From: an uncultured Oscillospiraceae bacterium
Lineage (GTDB): Bacteria; Bacillota; Clostridia; Oscillospirales; Oscillospiraceae
Direction of reading: 5' to 3'
Length of the DNA stretch: 64,000 bases
NCBI GenBank assembly: GCA_947585425.1
Contig: CANPWZ010000002.1
Span: 62,001 to 126,000 of the forward strand
In this document: positions 15,665-23,417 of the stretch, piece after piece
Layout of the letters: the number at the start of each line of letters is the position of its first letter
How positions within the stretch are numbered: position 1 is the stretch's first letter
Position numbers and translations under genes: made by a program
Notes under the pieces: model-generated
Told to the model about the DNA's origin: nothing
Databases searched by the model: none
Seen by the model: the letters and a program-made list of their open reading frames with translations, nothing else

Positions 15665-16075
15665 TTACTGGTTGTTGGGCCGGTTGAGCATCACGCTGTC
15701 CCGGCTCATTTTCTGGCGCAGCAGCAGGAAGTTGGGCATGCCGCCGGCGGCGCAGGTTTGCCGGGCGATGGTCTCGGCGTAGGGGAAGAGCTGCTGGTAA
15801 CACTGGACGTGGAAGTCCTTTTTGTCCTCGTCGGTGACATAGCCGGTGATCTCGAAGATGCCGGCCAGCTCCAGGGAGATGAAGAACCTGTGGTCGGGGC
15901 CGTCGGTCTTGTCCTTGACGCATTGGTACAGCTTGGCCATGCAGCGGGTGCTGTCCTGGTTGTAGTTCACCGAGAAGGAGAAGTTGTTTTCCAGCTGGAT
16001 CTGGCCGGGCTTGTCCAGCTTGTTGAAGAATTGCAGGTCCTGGAGCTTATAGGAGAGCATATTGAGTTCCGCCAT
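15665..16075 (-). CDS. SecB-like chaperone protein
   Basis: 136-aa protein resembling the SecB export chaperone. The pattern HRFFISLELAGIFEITGY, then HVQCYQQLFPYAETIARQTCAAGGMPNFLL, mirrors the SecB core (aromatic-rich beta sheet, then GIFxI, then LFPYAR...GGxPxxxL). SecB holds unfolded preproteins in proteobacteria and is unusual in Bacillota, where relatives occur alone or with toxin-antitoxin pairs. No toxin or antitoxin lies beside this one. The start is ATG at 16075 behind GGAGGTG. Likely monocistronic. Function as an export or general chaperone is inference from fold similarity. Confidence 0.65.
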   Translation of the reverse strand: MAELNMLSYKLQDLQFFNKLDKPGQIQLENNFSFSVNYNQDSTRCMAKLYQCVKDKTDGPDHRFFISLELAGIFEITGYVTDEDKKDFHVQCYQQLFPYAETIARQTCAAGGMPNFLLLRQKMSRDSVMLNRPNNQ

Positions 16076-16112
16076 GGGGGACACCTCCAAACGATCAGAT
16101 TCAAGCGTCTCC

Positions 16113-16141
16113 ATTGTAGCACAGCGGGGGAAAATCTACAA
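16113..16141 (-). promoter_or_regulatory. Candidate promoter of the SecB-like gene
   Basis: Minus-strand TTGTAG, 17 bp, TACAAT. The -10 is good and the -35 is weak. Confidence 0.4.
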
Positions 16142-16158
16142 GCCCCCGGGAAAAATGT

Positions 16159-17052
16159 TTACAGTTGGCCCAGGGGGGTGTCCCACAGACGGATGGAGGC
16201 CACGGGGCGAGAGGCCGCTCCCGACTTGCGGGCGATGACAGCCTCCGCCTGCTCCTCCGTCATGCCGTACCCCGCGGCCTCGGCGCGGAAGTAGTCGGCG
16301 TTCCCTTCGTCGTGCCGCTTCAAATCGAAGCCCGCGGGGATCACCGCAGCCCAGGCCCGGCCCTCCGGCAGGCCGAAGGCCGATATGCTCTCAAACTGGA
16401 ACCAGCAGGCGTTTTTGGCGTAATAGGCGTTCAGTTCCACGTTTTTTTCCAGCAGCCGGTCCAGATGGGCGGGCACCTGCTGGTTGAGAATTACCGAAAC
16501 GGGGGCGCGGCGGGCCAGGGACTCCCGCAGCTCCAGGCAGGACAGGGGGTCCCCGCCGGCGGAGAAGTATCCGCCGGTGGTGGGGTCCAGGGCGGTCCAC
16601 TTGTGCAGCGCGCGGTCGTAGACCTCGGCCACCACATGGTTGTCCGTGTCGTAGGGGGAGAAGGGGAACATCCACACCCGGCGGGCGTGGATGCCCAGGG
16701 CCAGGCAGCACTCCACCAGGATCTTCGCCTTGTTCAGGCAGTTGATGCCCGCCTCCGGCTTTCCGAAGCTGTAGTCCAGCAGGGCCAGGGAGTTCATGGG
16801 GACGTGGTTGTCGTAGTCGCTCTTGTGGGTGAGTTTGGGGGCCATCCAGCGGCAGAGGCGCAGGGCCCGCTGGAAGTCGCTCCCCCGGCCCGCCACCCGT
16901 TCGATGGGCCAGCGGGCCTTCAGCTCGGTGAACTCCGGGCAGTCGAATCGGTAGGTCAGAGGGAAGGCCTCCCCTTCGGCCAGCGGGGGAAGCTGGAACA
17001 AAATGCCCCGGTAGACGTCCAGAAGGATCTCACTGTGTTCGCGTCTGTTCAT
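16159..17052 (-). CDS. Transglutaminase-like cysteine-protease-fold protein
   Basis: 297-aa protein with the transglutaminase-like triad: Cys in GINCLNKAKILVECC (about 104), His in DTDNHVVAEVY (about 138), and Asp in TALDPTTGGYFS (about 155). No signal peptide or membrane helix is seen, so it is probably cytoplasmic and may be a peptidase or amidase. The substrate is unknown. It is the third gene after padR and the DUF4097 protein, 13 bases behind the latter, so it shares their PadR-controlled transcript. Confidence 0.75.
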   Translation of the reverse strand: MNRREHSEILLDVYRGILFQLPPLAEGEAFPLTYRFDCPEFTELKARWPIERVAGRGSDFQRALRLCRWMAPKLTHKSDYDNHVPMNSLALLDYSFGKPEAGINCLNKAKILVECCLALGIHARRVWMFPFSPYDTDNHVVAEVYDRALHKWTALDPTTGGYFSAGGDPLSCLELRESLARRAPVSVILNQQVPAHLDRLLEKNVELNAYYAKNACWFQFESISAFGLPEGRAWAAVIPAGFDLKRHDEGNADYFRAEAAGYGMTEEQAEAVIARKSGAASRPVASIRLWDTPLGQL

Positions 17053-17065
17053 AGAGCCACCCCCG

Positions 17066-18523
17066 TTACAGCCGGTTCAGCTCGCAGTCGCCGCTGGCGG
17101 TGCGGATGTGATAGACCGGCCCGCCGGCCTCCGGGCCGCCCCGGTACTGGAACGTGCCGTGCCGGCCGGACAGGGTGCCCTCGAAAAAGGCGGAGGTACA
17201 CTCGCCGCTGGCGGTGATGAAGTCCAGGCCGAAGGGACCGGCGTCGGGAATGGAAATCTCCACGTCCCCGGACCGGGTGGACACCTCCAGGGCGGGGGGA
17301 AGGGCGTCCAGCTCCAGCTCCACATCGCCGCTGATGGAGGAACAGTTCACGGCGCAGGGGACGCCCGAGCGGGCCCGCAGATCGCCGCTGGTGGAGGACA
17401 GAGCCAGAGAGGAGAAGTCCCCGCCCAGCTCCACATCGCCGCTGACGGTGCCGACCTCCGCCGCGCCGGCCTGGCCCACGGTCAGATCGACATCGCCGCT
17501 GACGGTGTTCACGGTGAGTTTGCCGCAGCGGTCCAGCTCCACCCCGACCTCGCCGGACACGGTTCGCACCTCCAGGGCGTTCACCGGCTCCTTCAGCTCC
17601 ACGTCCACGTCGCCGCTGGCGGTGGAGGTCAGCCGGATGGCGTCCCAGGGCCGCCGGGGGAGGGTCAGCACCACGTCGGCCAGGCACATCCCCCGGCGGA
17701 GGAAGAAGCCCCGGCTGGCGGTACCTCCCTGCCGGATGGTAAGCACGCCGTTTTCCGCCCGGACGTCCAGATCGTCCACATCGCCGCCGATGACCACGTC
17801 CCCCTCGGGAGTGTCGTCCGCGCGGAGGTTGATGTCGCCCCCCACCGCCACGTCGATGACGGACAGAGGCTGGCCGTGGGAGCGGAAGGAGTAGTCCCCG
17901 CCGGGCAGGGCCTCCATCCAGGCGCCGCGGCCGTCGAAATGGGGGCCGCGGAGGCCGTCCGCCTCCGGCGGAGGGGACGGCGGGGGAGGAGTGCCGGGCC
18001 CATGGGGATGGGGACGGTCCGGCCCGGGAGAGGGCGGAGGCGCGTCAGGCCCTTGGGGCCGTGGCGGCACGGGAGGAACAGGCGGGGCCGGAGGGGCGGG
18101 CGGCACCGGCGGCTTAGGAGGCTTCGGGGGCTCCGGCGGCCTGCCCCGGACGACGACGCCCGCGCTCACCCCGTCGATGGCGGCCTGGGCGGCCTTTGCC
18201 ACGCTTTGGATGATGTCGCCCATGTTTTTCAGCATCCCGTCCAGCCCGTCGAACCCGGGGCCTGTCTCCGGCGGCCGGCCGGGGAGGGGCTCATCCGGCT
18301 CCAGGCTGTTGAGATAGTCCACCAGCTCGGCGGTGTCGCCCAGGTCGTCCAGGGCGGACCGATAGGCGGTCTCTTCATCCGTACCGTTTGCGGTCATCTC
18401 CGCATAGCGGGCATACAGGTTATTGGACAGTTCTTCGATCATATCCGCCTTGGCGGGGGTATCCGGCGCGCCGGTGAGCTGCGCGGCGATGGCGGCGGAC
18501 AGTCTCTCTTTTACGTTCTCCAT
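17066..18523 (-). CDS. DUF1700/DUF4097 beta-helix protein
   Basis: 485-aa protein. The N-terminal region (about 1-75) is a helical DUF1700-like segment commonly paired with PadR regulators. It is followed by a long Pro/Gly-rich linker (about 125-195) and a C-terminal DUF4097 (LiaG/adhesin-like) domain. In the latter the turn motif T-x-S-G-D/E-V occurs nine times at near-regular spacing of about 20 residues, for example TASGDVDV, TVSGEVGV, SISGDVEL, which is the sign of a beta-helix. No clear signal peptide or membrane segment is present, unusual for this family. It lies 3 bases after padR. A role in envelope stress is suggested only by family context (LiaFSR-type systems). Confidence 0.85.
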   Translation of the reverse strand: MENVKERLSAAIAAQLTGAPDTPAKADMIEELSNNLYARYAEMTANGTDEETAYRSALDDLGDTAELVDYLNSLEPDEPLPGRPPETGPGFDGLDGMLKNMGDIIQSVAKAAQAAIDGVSAGVVVRGRPPEPPKPPKPPVPPAPPAPPVPPVPPRPQGPDAPPPSPGPDRPHPHGPGTPPPPSPPPEADGLRGPHFDGRGAWMEALPGGDYSFRSHGQPLSVIDVAVGGDINLRADDTPEGDVVIGGDVDDLDVRAENGVLTIRQGGTASRGFFLRRGMCLADVVLTLPRRPWDAIRLTSTASGDVDVELKEPVNALEVRTVSGEVGVELDRCGKLTVNTVSGDVDLTVGQAGAAEVGTVSGDVELGGDFSSLALSSTSGDLRARSGVPCAVNCSSISGDVELELDALPPALEVSTRSGDVEISIPDAGPFGLDFITASGECTSAFFEGTLSGRHGTFQYRGGPEAGGPVYHIRTASGDCELNRL

Positions 18524-18526
18524 GGT

Positions 18527-18868
18527 TCAGGCCTCCTTTTCACAGTTGCAGATGAGCGCGTCCAGCAGGACCCGGGTGTTGACCCACTCCCGCCGACCCG
18601 CCTCCCAGGCCTCCCGGCCCGCCTTGGTGATGGCGTAGTACCGGCGGCGGGCGCCGGGGCCGTCGTCCCCCCAGTAGGAGGTGATGAGGCCCTGCTGCTC
18701 AAGCCGCTTGAAGGCGGTGTACAGGGTGGCCTCCTTCAGGCCGTAGGCCCCGCCGGTCAGCTCCAGGATTTTTTTGTTGATCTCATAACCGTAGTTGTCC
18801 CCGCGCAGTAATTGTGCTAAAATAATGGTATCGGTGTGGCCGCGCAGGGTGTCTGCCGAGATGGACAT
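18527..18868 (-). CDS. PadR-family transcriptional regulator
   Basis: 113-aa winged-helix repressor. Core PadR features are TIILAQLLRGDNYGYEINKKI, then LKEATLYTAFKRLEQQGLI (recognition helix region), then RRRYYAITKAG. The short C-terminal helix makes it a subfamily-2 PadR dimer. Start at ATG 18868, 7 bases after AAGGAG; the ATG two codons upstream is too close to the site. It heads a three-gene operon and probably represses it through the inverted repeat around its own promoter. Confidence 0.9.
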   Translation of the reverse strand: MSISADTLRGHTDTIILAQLLRGDNYGYEINKKILELTGGAYGLKEATLYTAFKRLEQQGLITSYWGDDGPGARRRYYAITKAGREAWEAGRREWVNTRVLLDALICNCEKEA

Positions 18869-18937
18869 GGGCATTCTCCTTTCTTTTGCGGATGGAGAGA
18901 GGGTAAGCACATCGATATGCGGAGATACATCATGTGT

Positions 18938-18984
18938 TGAGGTATCTTTGAGGCTAATATAACACGAGATACCTCACCTGTCAA
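18938..18984 (-). promoter_or_regulatory. Promoter and PadR operator candidate
   Basis: Minus-strand TTGACA (18984-18979), 17 bp, TATATT (18961-18956). The 10-bp inverted repeat TGAGGTATCT/AGATACCTCA (18938-18947 and 18967-18976) straddles the -10, so binding there would block RNA polymerase. The GTAT/ATAC core suits PadR-type sites. Confidence 0.7.
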
Positions 18985-19013
18985 GGTATTTTTGCAAAAA
19001 ATCCAAAAAATTT

Positions 19014-19034
19014 TTTGGGCATACTATGCCCAAA
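19014..19034. repeat. Palindrome upstream of the Mrp ATPase gene
   Basis: TTTGGGCATA-C-TATGCCCAAA, 10-bp perfect arms around one base, immediately after an A6T6 tract and 18 bases before the mrp ATG. It could be an operator or a 5' hairpin. No clear sigma-A promoter was found for this gene. Confidence 0.6.
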
Positions 19035-19052
19035 CGGAAAGGATGAAAAACT

Positions 19053-19883
19053 ATGAGCGATTGTACTCACGACTGCTCCTCCTGCGGGGAGAACTGCCCC
19101 AGCCGGGAGGGCGGGAGCGTCCAGGACTTCCGCAAGCCGCCCCACGAGCTGTCCCACATCAAAAAGGTCATCGCCGTCATCAGCGGCAAGGGGGGCGTGG
19201 GCAAGTCCGCCGTCACCTGTTCCCTGGCCGCGGCCATGGCCAGACGGGGCAGGAAGGTGGGCATTTTGGACGCGGACATCACCGGCCCGTCGGTGCCCCG
19301 GGCCTTCGGCATCGTGAAGCGGGCGGAGGGCAGCGAGCTGGGCCTCTACCCCGCCGTCACCGAGGGGGGCATCGAGATCATGAGCCTGAACCTGCTGGTG
19401 GAGCGGGAGACCGACCCGGTGGTGTGGCGGGGGCCCGTCATCGCCGGGGCGGTGGAGCAGTTCTGGACCGACGTGATCTGGGGCGATCTGGACTACCTGT
19501 TCGTGGATATGCCCCCCGGAACGGGGGACGTGCCCCTGACGGTGTTCCAGTCCCTGCCGGTGGACGGGGCCATCGTGGTCACCGCGCCCCAGACCCTGGT
19601 GGGGATGATCGTCACCAAGGCGGTGAAGATGGCCGGGATGCTGGACGTCCCCGTACTGGGCCTCATCGAGAATTATAGTTATTTCAAGTGCCCGGACTGC
19701 GGCGGGGAGCATCCCGTGTTCGGGGAGAGCACCATCGACGCGCTGGGGGCCCACCTGTCCCTGCCGGTGCTGGCCAAGCTGCCCATCCAGCCGGAGCTGG
19801 CCCGGGCGGTGGACAGCGGGAAGCTGGAGACATTCGAGCCCAACCCCATGGAGGAGGTCGCCGCCAGGCTGGACGGCGAATAA
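19053..19883 (+). CDS. mrp: Mrp/NBP35-type iron-sulfur carrier ATPase
   Basis: 276-aa P-loop ATPase of the Mrp/ApbC/Nbp35 group that binds and delivers Fe-S clusters. The N-terminus has a Cys cluster, CTHDCSSCGENC (residues 4-15), of the Nbp35 kind. The deviant Walker A is SGKGGVGKS at 44-52. The switch region FVDMPPGTGD and a C-terminal CPDCGG motif (cluster-bridging CxxC) follow. Single-gene unit ending in a good terminator. Assignment is secure; the symbol follows the usual annotation of such genes. Confidence 0.9.
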   Translation: MSDCTHDCSSCGENCPSREGGSVQDFRKPPHELSHIKKVIAVISGKGGVGKSAVTCSLAAAMARRGRKVGILDADITGPSVPRAFGIVKRAEGSELGLYPAVTEGGIEIMSLNLLVERETDPVVWRGPVIAGAVEQFWTDVIWGDLDYLFVDMPPGTGDVPLTVFQSLPVDGAIVVTAPQTLVGMIVTKAVKMAGMLDVPVLGLIENYSYFKCPDCGGEHPVFGESTIDALGAHLSLPVLAKLPIQPELARAVDSGKLETFEPNPMEEVAARLDGE

Positions 19884-19897
19884 GCGATCGTACGGAG

Positions 19898-19927
19898 AGC
19901 GGCCCGGAGGGAACTCCGGGCCGCTTT
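19898..19927 (+). terminator. Terminator of mrp
   Basis: AGCGGCCCGGAG stem of 12 bp with a 4-nt loop; only a short T run follows. Confidence 0.8.
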
Positions 19928-20110
19928 ATGCAGTCCCCCATTTTCGGTTGCGCGGCGGACAAAAATCTGTTACAATATAGGAGATTCGACAAGACCCGAC
20001 AGGATTCGACAGGCCGGGAAGCGGCAGGCCGTCCCTCCGGCAGGTTTTACCGGGGAAGGGACGGCGAAATCCGCACAGCATAGGAATGAGAGAGAACGGA
20101 GGTGGAGCCG

Positions 20111-20896
20111 GTGGATCTGGAGAGCCTGGACCGGGGCGCGGCCCGCACTGCGGGACTGCTGCGGATGCAGCTTGCCCAGATGACGGCGGCCAGCCAGCTG
20201 CTGGAGCAGACCGCCGCAGACGAAAAGAGCAGGGCCCAGCTGGCGGCGCTGGACCAGAGCATCTGCCGGATGCTGCGCATCGTGGGGCGGATGGAGCTGA
20301 CCTACCGGCTGGGAGCGGACGCCCCCCGGGTGGAGCCGGCGCCGGTGGATCTGGCAAAGCTGGCGCGGGAGCTGGGGGAGGAGATGGGCGCCCTGCTGGC
20401 GGGGGCCGGCGTGGAGCTGACGGTGCGTTGCCCCCAGCGGCTGAGCGCCTGCGTGGACGCGGGGCTCATCCGGCAGATGCTGCTGGAGCTGGTGTCCAAC
20501 GGGGCCAAGGCGGGGAGGCGGGTGAGCGTCACCCTGACAAAAAAGGGGGACGACGCCTCCGTCACGGTGGAGGACGACGGCCCCGGCATCCCCCCGGAGA
20601 AGCTGGAGGCCCTGTTCTCCGGCGGCGGGGAGGACGTGCCCGACTGGCGCAGGAGCGGGAACGGCGTGGCCATCGCCCGGCGGATCGCCGCCCTCCACGG
20701 AGGGCGGCTGGTGGCCGACGCCACCCCAGGCAGAGGGCTGGATATGGTGGCCACCATCCCGCTGGGGCTGGAGCGGGCCCCGGATCTGCTGGAGAGCCCC
20801 CCGGTAAAATGGGACGAGGGTGGCTTCAGCGAGGCGCTGGTGGGCTTGAGCGATCTGCTGCCCGCGGCGGCCTTCGCCCCGAAAGAGGAAAAATAA
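20111..20896 (+). CDS. Histidine-kinase-like ATPase lacking a phospho-acceptor
   Basis: 261-aa soluble protein with a C-terminal HATPase_c domain: N box LLELVSNGAKA, G1 box VEDDGPGIPPE, and a G2-like GNGVAIARRIAALHGG. The helical N-terminal part corresponds to the dimerisation region of sensor kinases but has no histidine at the H-box position (MTAASQLLEQTAAD). No membrane segment, sensor domain or response regulator gene is nearby. It may regulate by ATP binding, or be an anti-sigma-like or degenerate kinase. The track starts at GTG 20102, but GGAGGTG overlaps that codon; GTG 20111 has the proper distance. Confidence 0.75.
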   Translation: MDLESLDRGAARTAGLLRMQLAQMTAASQLLEQTAADEKSRAQLAALDQSICRMLRIVGRMELTYRLGADAPRVEPAPVDLAKLARELGEEMGALLAGAGVELTVRCPQRLSACVDAGLIRQMLLELVSNGAKAGRRVSVTLTKKGDDASVTVEDDGPGIPPEKLEALFSGGGEDVPDWRRSGNGVAIARRIAALHGGRLVADATPGRGLDMVATIPLGLERAPDLLESPPVKWDEGGFSEALVGLSDLLPAAAFAPKEEK

Positions 20897-20900
20897 GGCC

Positions 20901-20935
20901 AAAGGGCGCGGCGGGGGGATCCCGCCGCGCCCTTT
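20901..20935 (+). terminator. GC-rich hairpin after the HATPase gene
   Basis: Fifteen-bp stem AAAGGGCGCGGCGGG with a 5-nt loop, starting 4 bases after the stop. No T run follows, so termination may be incomplete. Confidence 0.6.
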
Positions 20936-20979
20936 GCGCGTATCCCCGCGACAAAAGGAAGGGGCGCGGCCCTTTTTCC

Positions 20980-21008
20980 TTGACTTTTCGCGTCCCAGGC
21001 AATACAAT
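20980..21008 (+). promoter_or_regulatory. Promoter of proS
   Basis: TTGACT, 17 bp, TACAAT; start near 21015, leaving a 72-base leader. Confidence 0.7.
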
Positions 21009-21086
21009 ATAGGCCGGCACACCCCAAAGGGGCGCCTGCCACAGTTTTGGGGAAATAACATTTTATATACAAAGGGTTGAGAGATC

Positions 21087-22529
21087 ATGGCACAGGACAA
21101 AAACAAGCAGGTCACCCAGATCACCGATATGGAGGAGGACTTCGCCCAGTGGTACACCGACGTGTGCACCAAGGCGGACCTCATCGGCTATACCAGCGTG
21201 AAGGGCATGTTCATCCTCCGCCCGTACGGATACGCCATCTGGGAGAACATCCAGCGGGAGATGGACGCCCGCTTCAAGGCCACCGGCCACACCAACGTGG
21301 CTATGCCCCTGCTGATCCCCGAGAGCCTTTTGCAGAAGGAGAAGGACCACGTGGAGGGCTTTGCCCCCGAGTGCGCCTGGGTCACCATGGGCGGCAGCGA
21401 GAAGCTGGACGAACGGCTGTGCGTCCGGCCCACCAGCGAGACCCTGTTCTGCGAGCATTGGAGCCAGATCGTCCACTCCTGGCGGGATCTGCCCCTGCTC
21501 TACAATCAGTGGTGCTCCGTTCTCCGCTGGGAAAAGACCACCCGGCCCTTCCTCCGCCACCGGGAATTCCTGTGGCAGGAGGGCCACACCCTCCACGCCA
21601 CCGCCGAGGAGGCCATCGAGGAGACCGAGCGGATGCTCAACGTCTACGCCGACATTTGCGAGAACATCCTGGCCATGCCGGTGGTCAAGGGCATCAAGAC
21701 CGACAAGGAGAAATTCGCCGGCGCCGAGCGAACCTACACCATCGAGTGCATGATGCACGACCGAAAGGCCCTCCAGAACGGCACCAGCCACTACTTCGGG
21801 GACGGCTTCGCCAAGGCCTTCAACATCACCTTTGCCGACAAGGACAACATCCAGAAGACCCCCTTTGAGACCTCCTGGGGCTTCACCACCCGTACCATCG
21901 GCGGCGTGATCATGACCCACGGCGACAACCGGGGCCTGGTCCTGCCCCCCCGGGTGGCCCCCATCCAGGCCATGGTCATCCCCGTGGCCATGCACAAGGA
22001 GGGCGTGCTGGACGCCGCGAACGCCCTGCTGGCCCGCCTGAAGGCCGCCGGCGTCCGGGCCGACATGGACGACAGCGATCAGTCCATGGGCTGGAAGGCC
22101 GCCGAGTACGAGATGAAGGGCATCCCCCTGCGGGTGGAGATCGGCCCCAAGGATATGGAGAAGGACCAGTGCTGCGTCTGCCGCCGGGACAGCGGCGAAA
22201 AGGTGTTCGTGCCGCTGGCTGAGCTGGAGGACACGGTGAAGCGGCTGCTGGACGAGGTCCACGACGGCCTCTACGCCCGGGCGAAAAAGAATCTGGAGGA
22301 CCACACAAAAGTCTGCCACACCGTGGAGGAGGTCAAGACCTTCATGGAGACCGAGGGGGGCTTCGCCAAGACCATGTGGTGCGGCGACGAGGCCTGCGAG
22401 ATCGCCATGAAAGAGCGGGCCGGGGTGTCCTCCCGGTGCATCCCCTTCGCCCAGGAGAAGGTGGGCGACGTATGCGTCTGCTGCGGCAGGCCCGCCCACA
22501 AGATGATCTACTGGGGCGTGGCCTACTGA
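21087..22529 (+). CDS. proS: Prolyl-tRNA synthetase, archaeal/eukaryotic type
   Basis: 480-aa class II synthetase attaching proline to tRNA-Pro. Class II motifs: motif 1 region [10 protein letters not shown], motif 2 [16 protein letters not shown], motif 3 [17 protein letters not shown]. It lacks the large editing insertion of bacterial-type ProRS and has the C-terminal zinc-binding-like extension with Cys pairs ([10 protein letters not shown]) and a terminal Tyr, both marks of the archaeal/eukaryotic type found in many Clostridia and Mollicutes. Length is normal for this type. It has its own promoter and terminator. Confidence 0.97.
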   Translation: MAQDKNKQVTQITDMEEDFAQWYTDVCTKADLIGYTSVKGMFILRPYGYAIWENIQREMDARFKATGHTNVAMPLLIPESLLQKEKDHVEGFAPECAWVTMGGSEKLDERLCVRPTSETLFCEHWSQIVHSWRDLPLLYNQWCSVLRWEKTTRPFLRHREFLWQEGHTLHATAEEAIEETERMLNVYADICENILAMPVVKGIKTDKEKFAGAERTYTIECMMHDRKALQNGTSHYFGDGFAKAFNITFADKDNIQKTPFETSWGFTTRTIGGVIMTHGDNRGLVLPPRVAPIQAMVIPVAMHKEGVLDAANALLARLKAAGVRADMDDSDQSMGWKAAEYEMKGIPLRVEIGPKDMEKDQCCVCRRDSGEKVFVPLAELEDTVKRLLDEVHDGLYARAKKNLEDHTKVCHTVEEVKTFMETEGGFAKTMWCGDEACEIAMKERAGVSSRCIPFAQEKVGDVCVCCGRPAHKMIYWGVAY

Positions 22530-22550
22530 GTTGTACCATTATATATAAGG

Positions 22551-22579
22551 AGGGGGCCGTCCGGGGAGGACGGCCCCCT
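22551..22579 (+). terminator. Terminator of proS
   Basis: Twelve-bp stem AGGGGGCCGTCC with a 5-nt loop, followed by GTATTTTG. Confidence 0.85.
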
Positions 22580-22657
22580 GTATTTTGTGCCCTGAAAACC
22601 CGCCGGATACAAGGGCTGGGATCGTGAAAAAAGACGGAAAAAATCTTGAAAAAATCC

Positions 22658-22687
22658 TTGACTTTGGGCGGGAGCTTGTTGTACAAT
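22658..22687 (+). promoter_or_regulatory. Main promoter of the S10-spc-alpha superoperon
   Basis: TTGACT, 18 bp, TACAAT; start near 22694. No other strong promoter was found before rplQ, although weak internal ones cannot be excluded. Confidence 0.7.
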
Positions 22688-22693
22688 AGCGGA

Positions 22694-22985
22694 GCGCCTG
22701 TCAAAAGGGCGCGGTGCGATGATGCGGGAGATTGCGGCGAGAGCCGGTAACTTCCGCGGAGTATGTCCGCAAGGCCGGTCTTCCTCAGGGAGGGCTGGAC
22801 TGCAATCGGGCGGCTGAGGGACTCACGCCACGGCGTATATCGCCGCGGATGGGTAGAACCGGCCAGCTATGCGCCGGTTTTATTCATGCCGGGGAGTGAT
22901 ACGCACGGAAACGTGTGCGGGAACTTCTCTCACCGTACGAAGGGACGCAAGTTTATCACTTCGTATGTTTAAGGAGGAAAACCAC
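22694..22985 (+). promoter_or_regulatory. S10 operon leader with attenuator-like hairpin
   Basis: About 290 bases of foldable, gene-free RNA. Near its 3' half AACCGGC (22857-22863) pairs with GCCGGTT (22873-22879) and is followed by TTATTC, a terminator shape inside the leader. Further on CGTACGAAG pairs with CTTCGTATG around the ribosome binding site approach (about 22935-22970). Autogenous control by a ribosomal protein is the natural reading; leaders before rpsJ are known in Clostridia. Confidence 0.55.
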
Positions 22986-23297
22986 ATGGCAGCAAAAGAA
23001 ATGATCCGCATCCGGCTGAAAGCCTACGACCACCAGGTCATCGACCAGGCCGCCGAGAAGATCGTGGACACCGCCAAGCGCAGCGGCGCCACCGTCTCCG
23101 GCCCCATCCCCCTGCCCACCAAGAAGGAGGTCGTCACCATCCTGCGGGCCGTCCACAAGTATAAGGACAGCCGGGAGCAGTTCGAGCGCCGCACCCACAA
23201 GCGGCTCATCGATGTGATCAAGCCCTCCCCCAAGACGGTGGAGGCCCTGATGTCTCTCGAACTTCCCGCGGGCGTCGAGATCGAGATCAAGCTCTAA
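22986..23297 (+). CDS. rpsJ: Ribosomal protein uS10
   Basis: 103-aa small-subunit head protein, also the NusE transcription antitermination partner. Typical opening [30 protein letters not shown] and [15 protein letters not shown]. The start is ATG 22986 behind AAGGAGG; the longer track frame reaches into the leader and was not used. First gene of the superoperon. Confidence 0.98.
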   Translation: MAAKEMIRIRLKAYDHQVIDQAAEKIVDTAKRSGATVSGPIPLPTKKEVVTILRAVHKYKDSREQFERRTHKRLIDVIKPSPKTVEALMSLELPAGVEIEIKL

Positions 23298-23417
23298 TTA
23301 CCTTGTTTGCACCGCAGTCCGCCGCGTTTTGAGGCGGACGGGTCAAGTTGAAAAACCAATGGGAGCCCAATGCCCACGTTTTTCAACCAATAACCTTTTT
23401 AAGGAGGAAAACACACT
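23298..23417 (+). promoter_or_regulatory. Foldable spacer before rplC
   Basis: The 120-base gap holds two stems: GTCCGCC/GGCGGAC (23317-23339) and a 10-bp stem GTTGAAAAAC/GTTTTTCAAC (23347-23387) just before the AAGGAGG of rplC. Other gaps in this operon are mostly under 20 bases, so the element stands out. It may tune rplC translation or transcript processing. Confidence 0.4.

Noticed and set aside
22869-22985. Longer N-terminus of rpsJ in the ORF track
   Set aside because: The extra part is leader RNA with hairpins; S10 starts at the conserved [14 protein letters not shown].
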